Source of the DNA: an uncultured Propionibacteriaceae bacterium
GTDB lineage: Bacteria; Actinomycetota; Actinomycetes; Propionibacteriales; Propionibacteriaceae
Reading direction: 5' to 3'
Assembly (NCBI GenBank): GCA_937859105.1
Contig: CALMAD010000354.1
Location: 1 to 5,902, forward strand
DNA: 5,902 bases
A model generated the notes under the pieces. It saw only the letters and a list, made by a program, of their open reading frames with translations, had not been told where the DNA came from and made no database searches. Shown here one piece after another: positions 5,326 to 5,902 of the stretch (the first letter of the stretch is position 1; each line of letters opens with the position of its first letter). A program made the translations under genes and the position numbers.

Positions 5326-5902
5326 TCAGATCCAGGAGTGCAGCCACATGCGCGCGAGCCACTGGTGGTAGGGCAGCAACTGATCGGTGAGGACCGGGTA
5401 GATGTAGCCGAAGTTCACGATCACCAGCGCCACCGCGAGGCCGACGGCGATGCCGCCGCGGCGGCGTCCGGGCGCGCGGGGCTGGCCCAGGATCAGCCCC
5501 ATCACCATGCTCAGCCCGATGACCGAGAACGGGATGATCGTGATCGCGTAGAAGAAGAACAGCGGGCGCGACGTGTACAAGAACCACGGCAGCCACGCGC
5601 TCAGGACGCCGAGCACGGGGACGCCGAAGCGCCAGTCGCGCCCGGCGAGCCACCAGACGGCGGCGACGACGAGGGCCAGCAGCGCGAGCCACCACAGGAT
5701 CGGCGTCCCCATGCCGCTGATCACGCGCAGGCAGTTCTCGGGGCCGACGCAGCCGTCCGTCCCCGGGCGGATGTCGTTGACCGCGTCGATGCCGATCGGG
5801 CGCAGCATGAGCAGCCAGCCGGCCGGATGGGCGTCGTAGGGGTGCGCCGCGTGGTTGATGAAGTCGCCGGTGTGGAAGTCGTAGATCTCCTTGTGGTACC
5901 AG
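5326..5902 (-). CDS. pmt: Protein O-mannosyltransferase (Pmt, GT39 family), C-terminal part (cut by window edge)
   Basis: The last 191 codons are present, read from 5901 to the TGA at 5328-5326. This membrane enzyme moves mannose from polyprenyl-phosphate-mannose to Ser/Thr of proteins being exported, the first step of actinobacterial protein O-mannosylation. Recognisable segments, numbered from the first visible residue: WYHKEIYDFHTGDF at 1-14, HPAGWLLMLRPIGIDAVNDI at 25-44, CVGPENC at 51-57, WWLAGRDWRFGVPVLGVLSA at 83-102, and PLFFFYAITIIPFSVIGLSM at 113-132, ending LARMWLHSWI. They match my recollection of the mycobacterial Rv1002c family C-terminal domain. About four membrane helices are visible (near 66-86, 91-107, 113-139 and 148-170), as expected for the PMT four-helix C-terminal domain. 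The catalytic N-terminal half with its acidic loop lies beyond the window; family members are about 500 residues. The solute-binding lipoprotein lies downstream on the same strand. Confidence 0.93.
   Translation of the reverse strand, partial: WYHKEIYDFHTGDFINHAAHPYDAHPAGWLLMLRPIGIDAVNDIRPGTDGCVGPENCLRVISGMGTPILWWLALLALVVAAVWWLAGRDWRFGVPVLGVLSAWLPWFLYTSRPLFFFYAITIIPFSVIGLSMVMGLILGQPRAPGRRRGGIAVGLAVALVIVNFGYIYPVLTDQLLPYHQWLARMWLHSWI

Noticed and set aside
1..5902. tRNA, rRNA, CRISPR, insertion sequence or attachment site
   Set aside because: No regularly spaced repeats, transposase-like coding sequence, terminal inverted repeats with target duplications, or cloverleaf-like segments were visible; coding density and composition are uniform.

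Overview
The window is a very GC-rich stretch with the codon bias of a high-GC actinobacterium. Third positions are mostly G or C, which also creates long antisense shadow ORFs. The actinobacterial assignment rests on the C-terminal part of a Pmt-type protein O-mannosyltransferase that reads like the mycobacterial/corynebacterial family, on the NCS2 permease N-terminus, and on the SmvA/LfrA-like efflux pump. I cannot name a genus.

Layout, left to right. (1) Positions 1-248, minus strand: the N-terminal 82 codons of a TetR-family repressor, cut by the window edge. (2) Positions 249-334: a short divergent control region with a 24-bp imperfect palindrome over the likely -10/+1 of the pump gene. 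(3) Positions 335-1861, plus strand: a 14-helix DHA2-type MFS drug efflux pump. (4) Positions 1862-1948: a convergent intergenic gap with two back-to-back hairpins, one a perfect 16-bp inverted repeat. (5) Positions 1949-3376, minus strand: an NCS2 uracil permease with the substrate-binding residues of UraA. (6) Positions 3377-3519: its leader, which can be drawn as nested stems. (7) Positions 3520-5130, minus strand: an orphan family-5 (Opp/Dpp-type) ABC solute-binding lipoprotein, best started at a GTG with a strong Shine-Dalgarno rather than at the longer upstream ATG. (8) Positions 5131-5325: a gap with helically spaced TGGAC repeats and GC-rich hairpins. (9) Positions 5326-5902, minus strand: the last 191 codons of pmt, cut by the window edge.

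Functionally, the TetR gene and pump form a self-contained regulated efflux module. The uracil permease is a pyrimidine salvage importer. The solute-binding lipoprotein has no permease or ATPase partner here. It lies directly downstream of pmt in the same orientation and has a Thr/Ser/Pro-rich stretch after its lipidated cysteine, so it could be a target of that mannosyltransferase (inference).

I see no RNA gene, mobile element, CRISPR array or clearly new system. The region looks like ordinary chromosomal sequence, and the more interesting signals are the non-coding palindromes and repeats.
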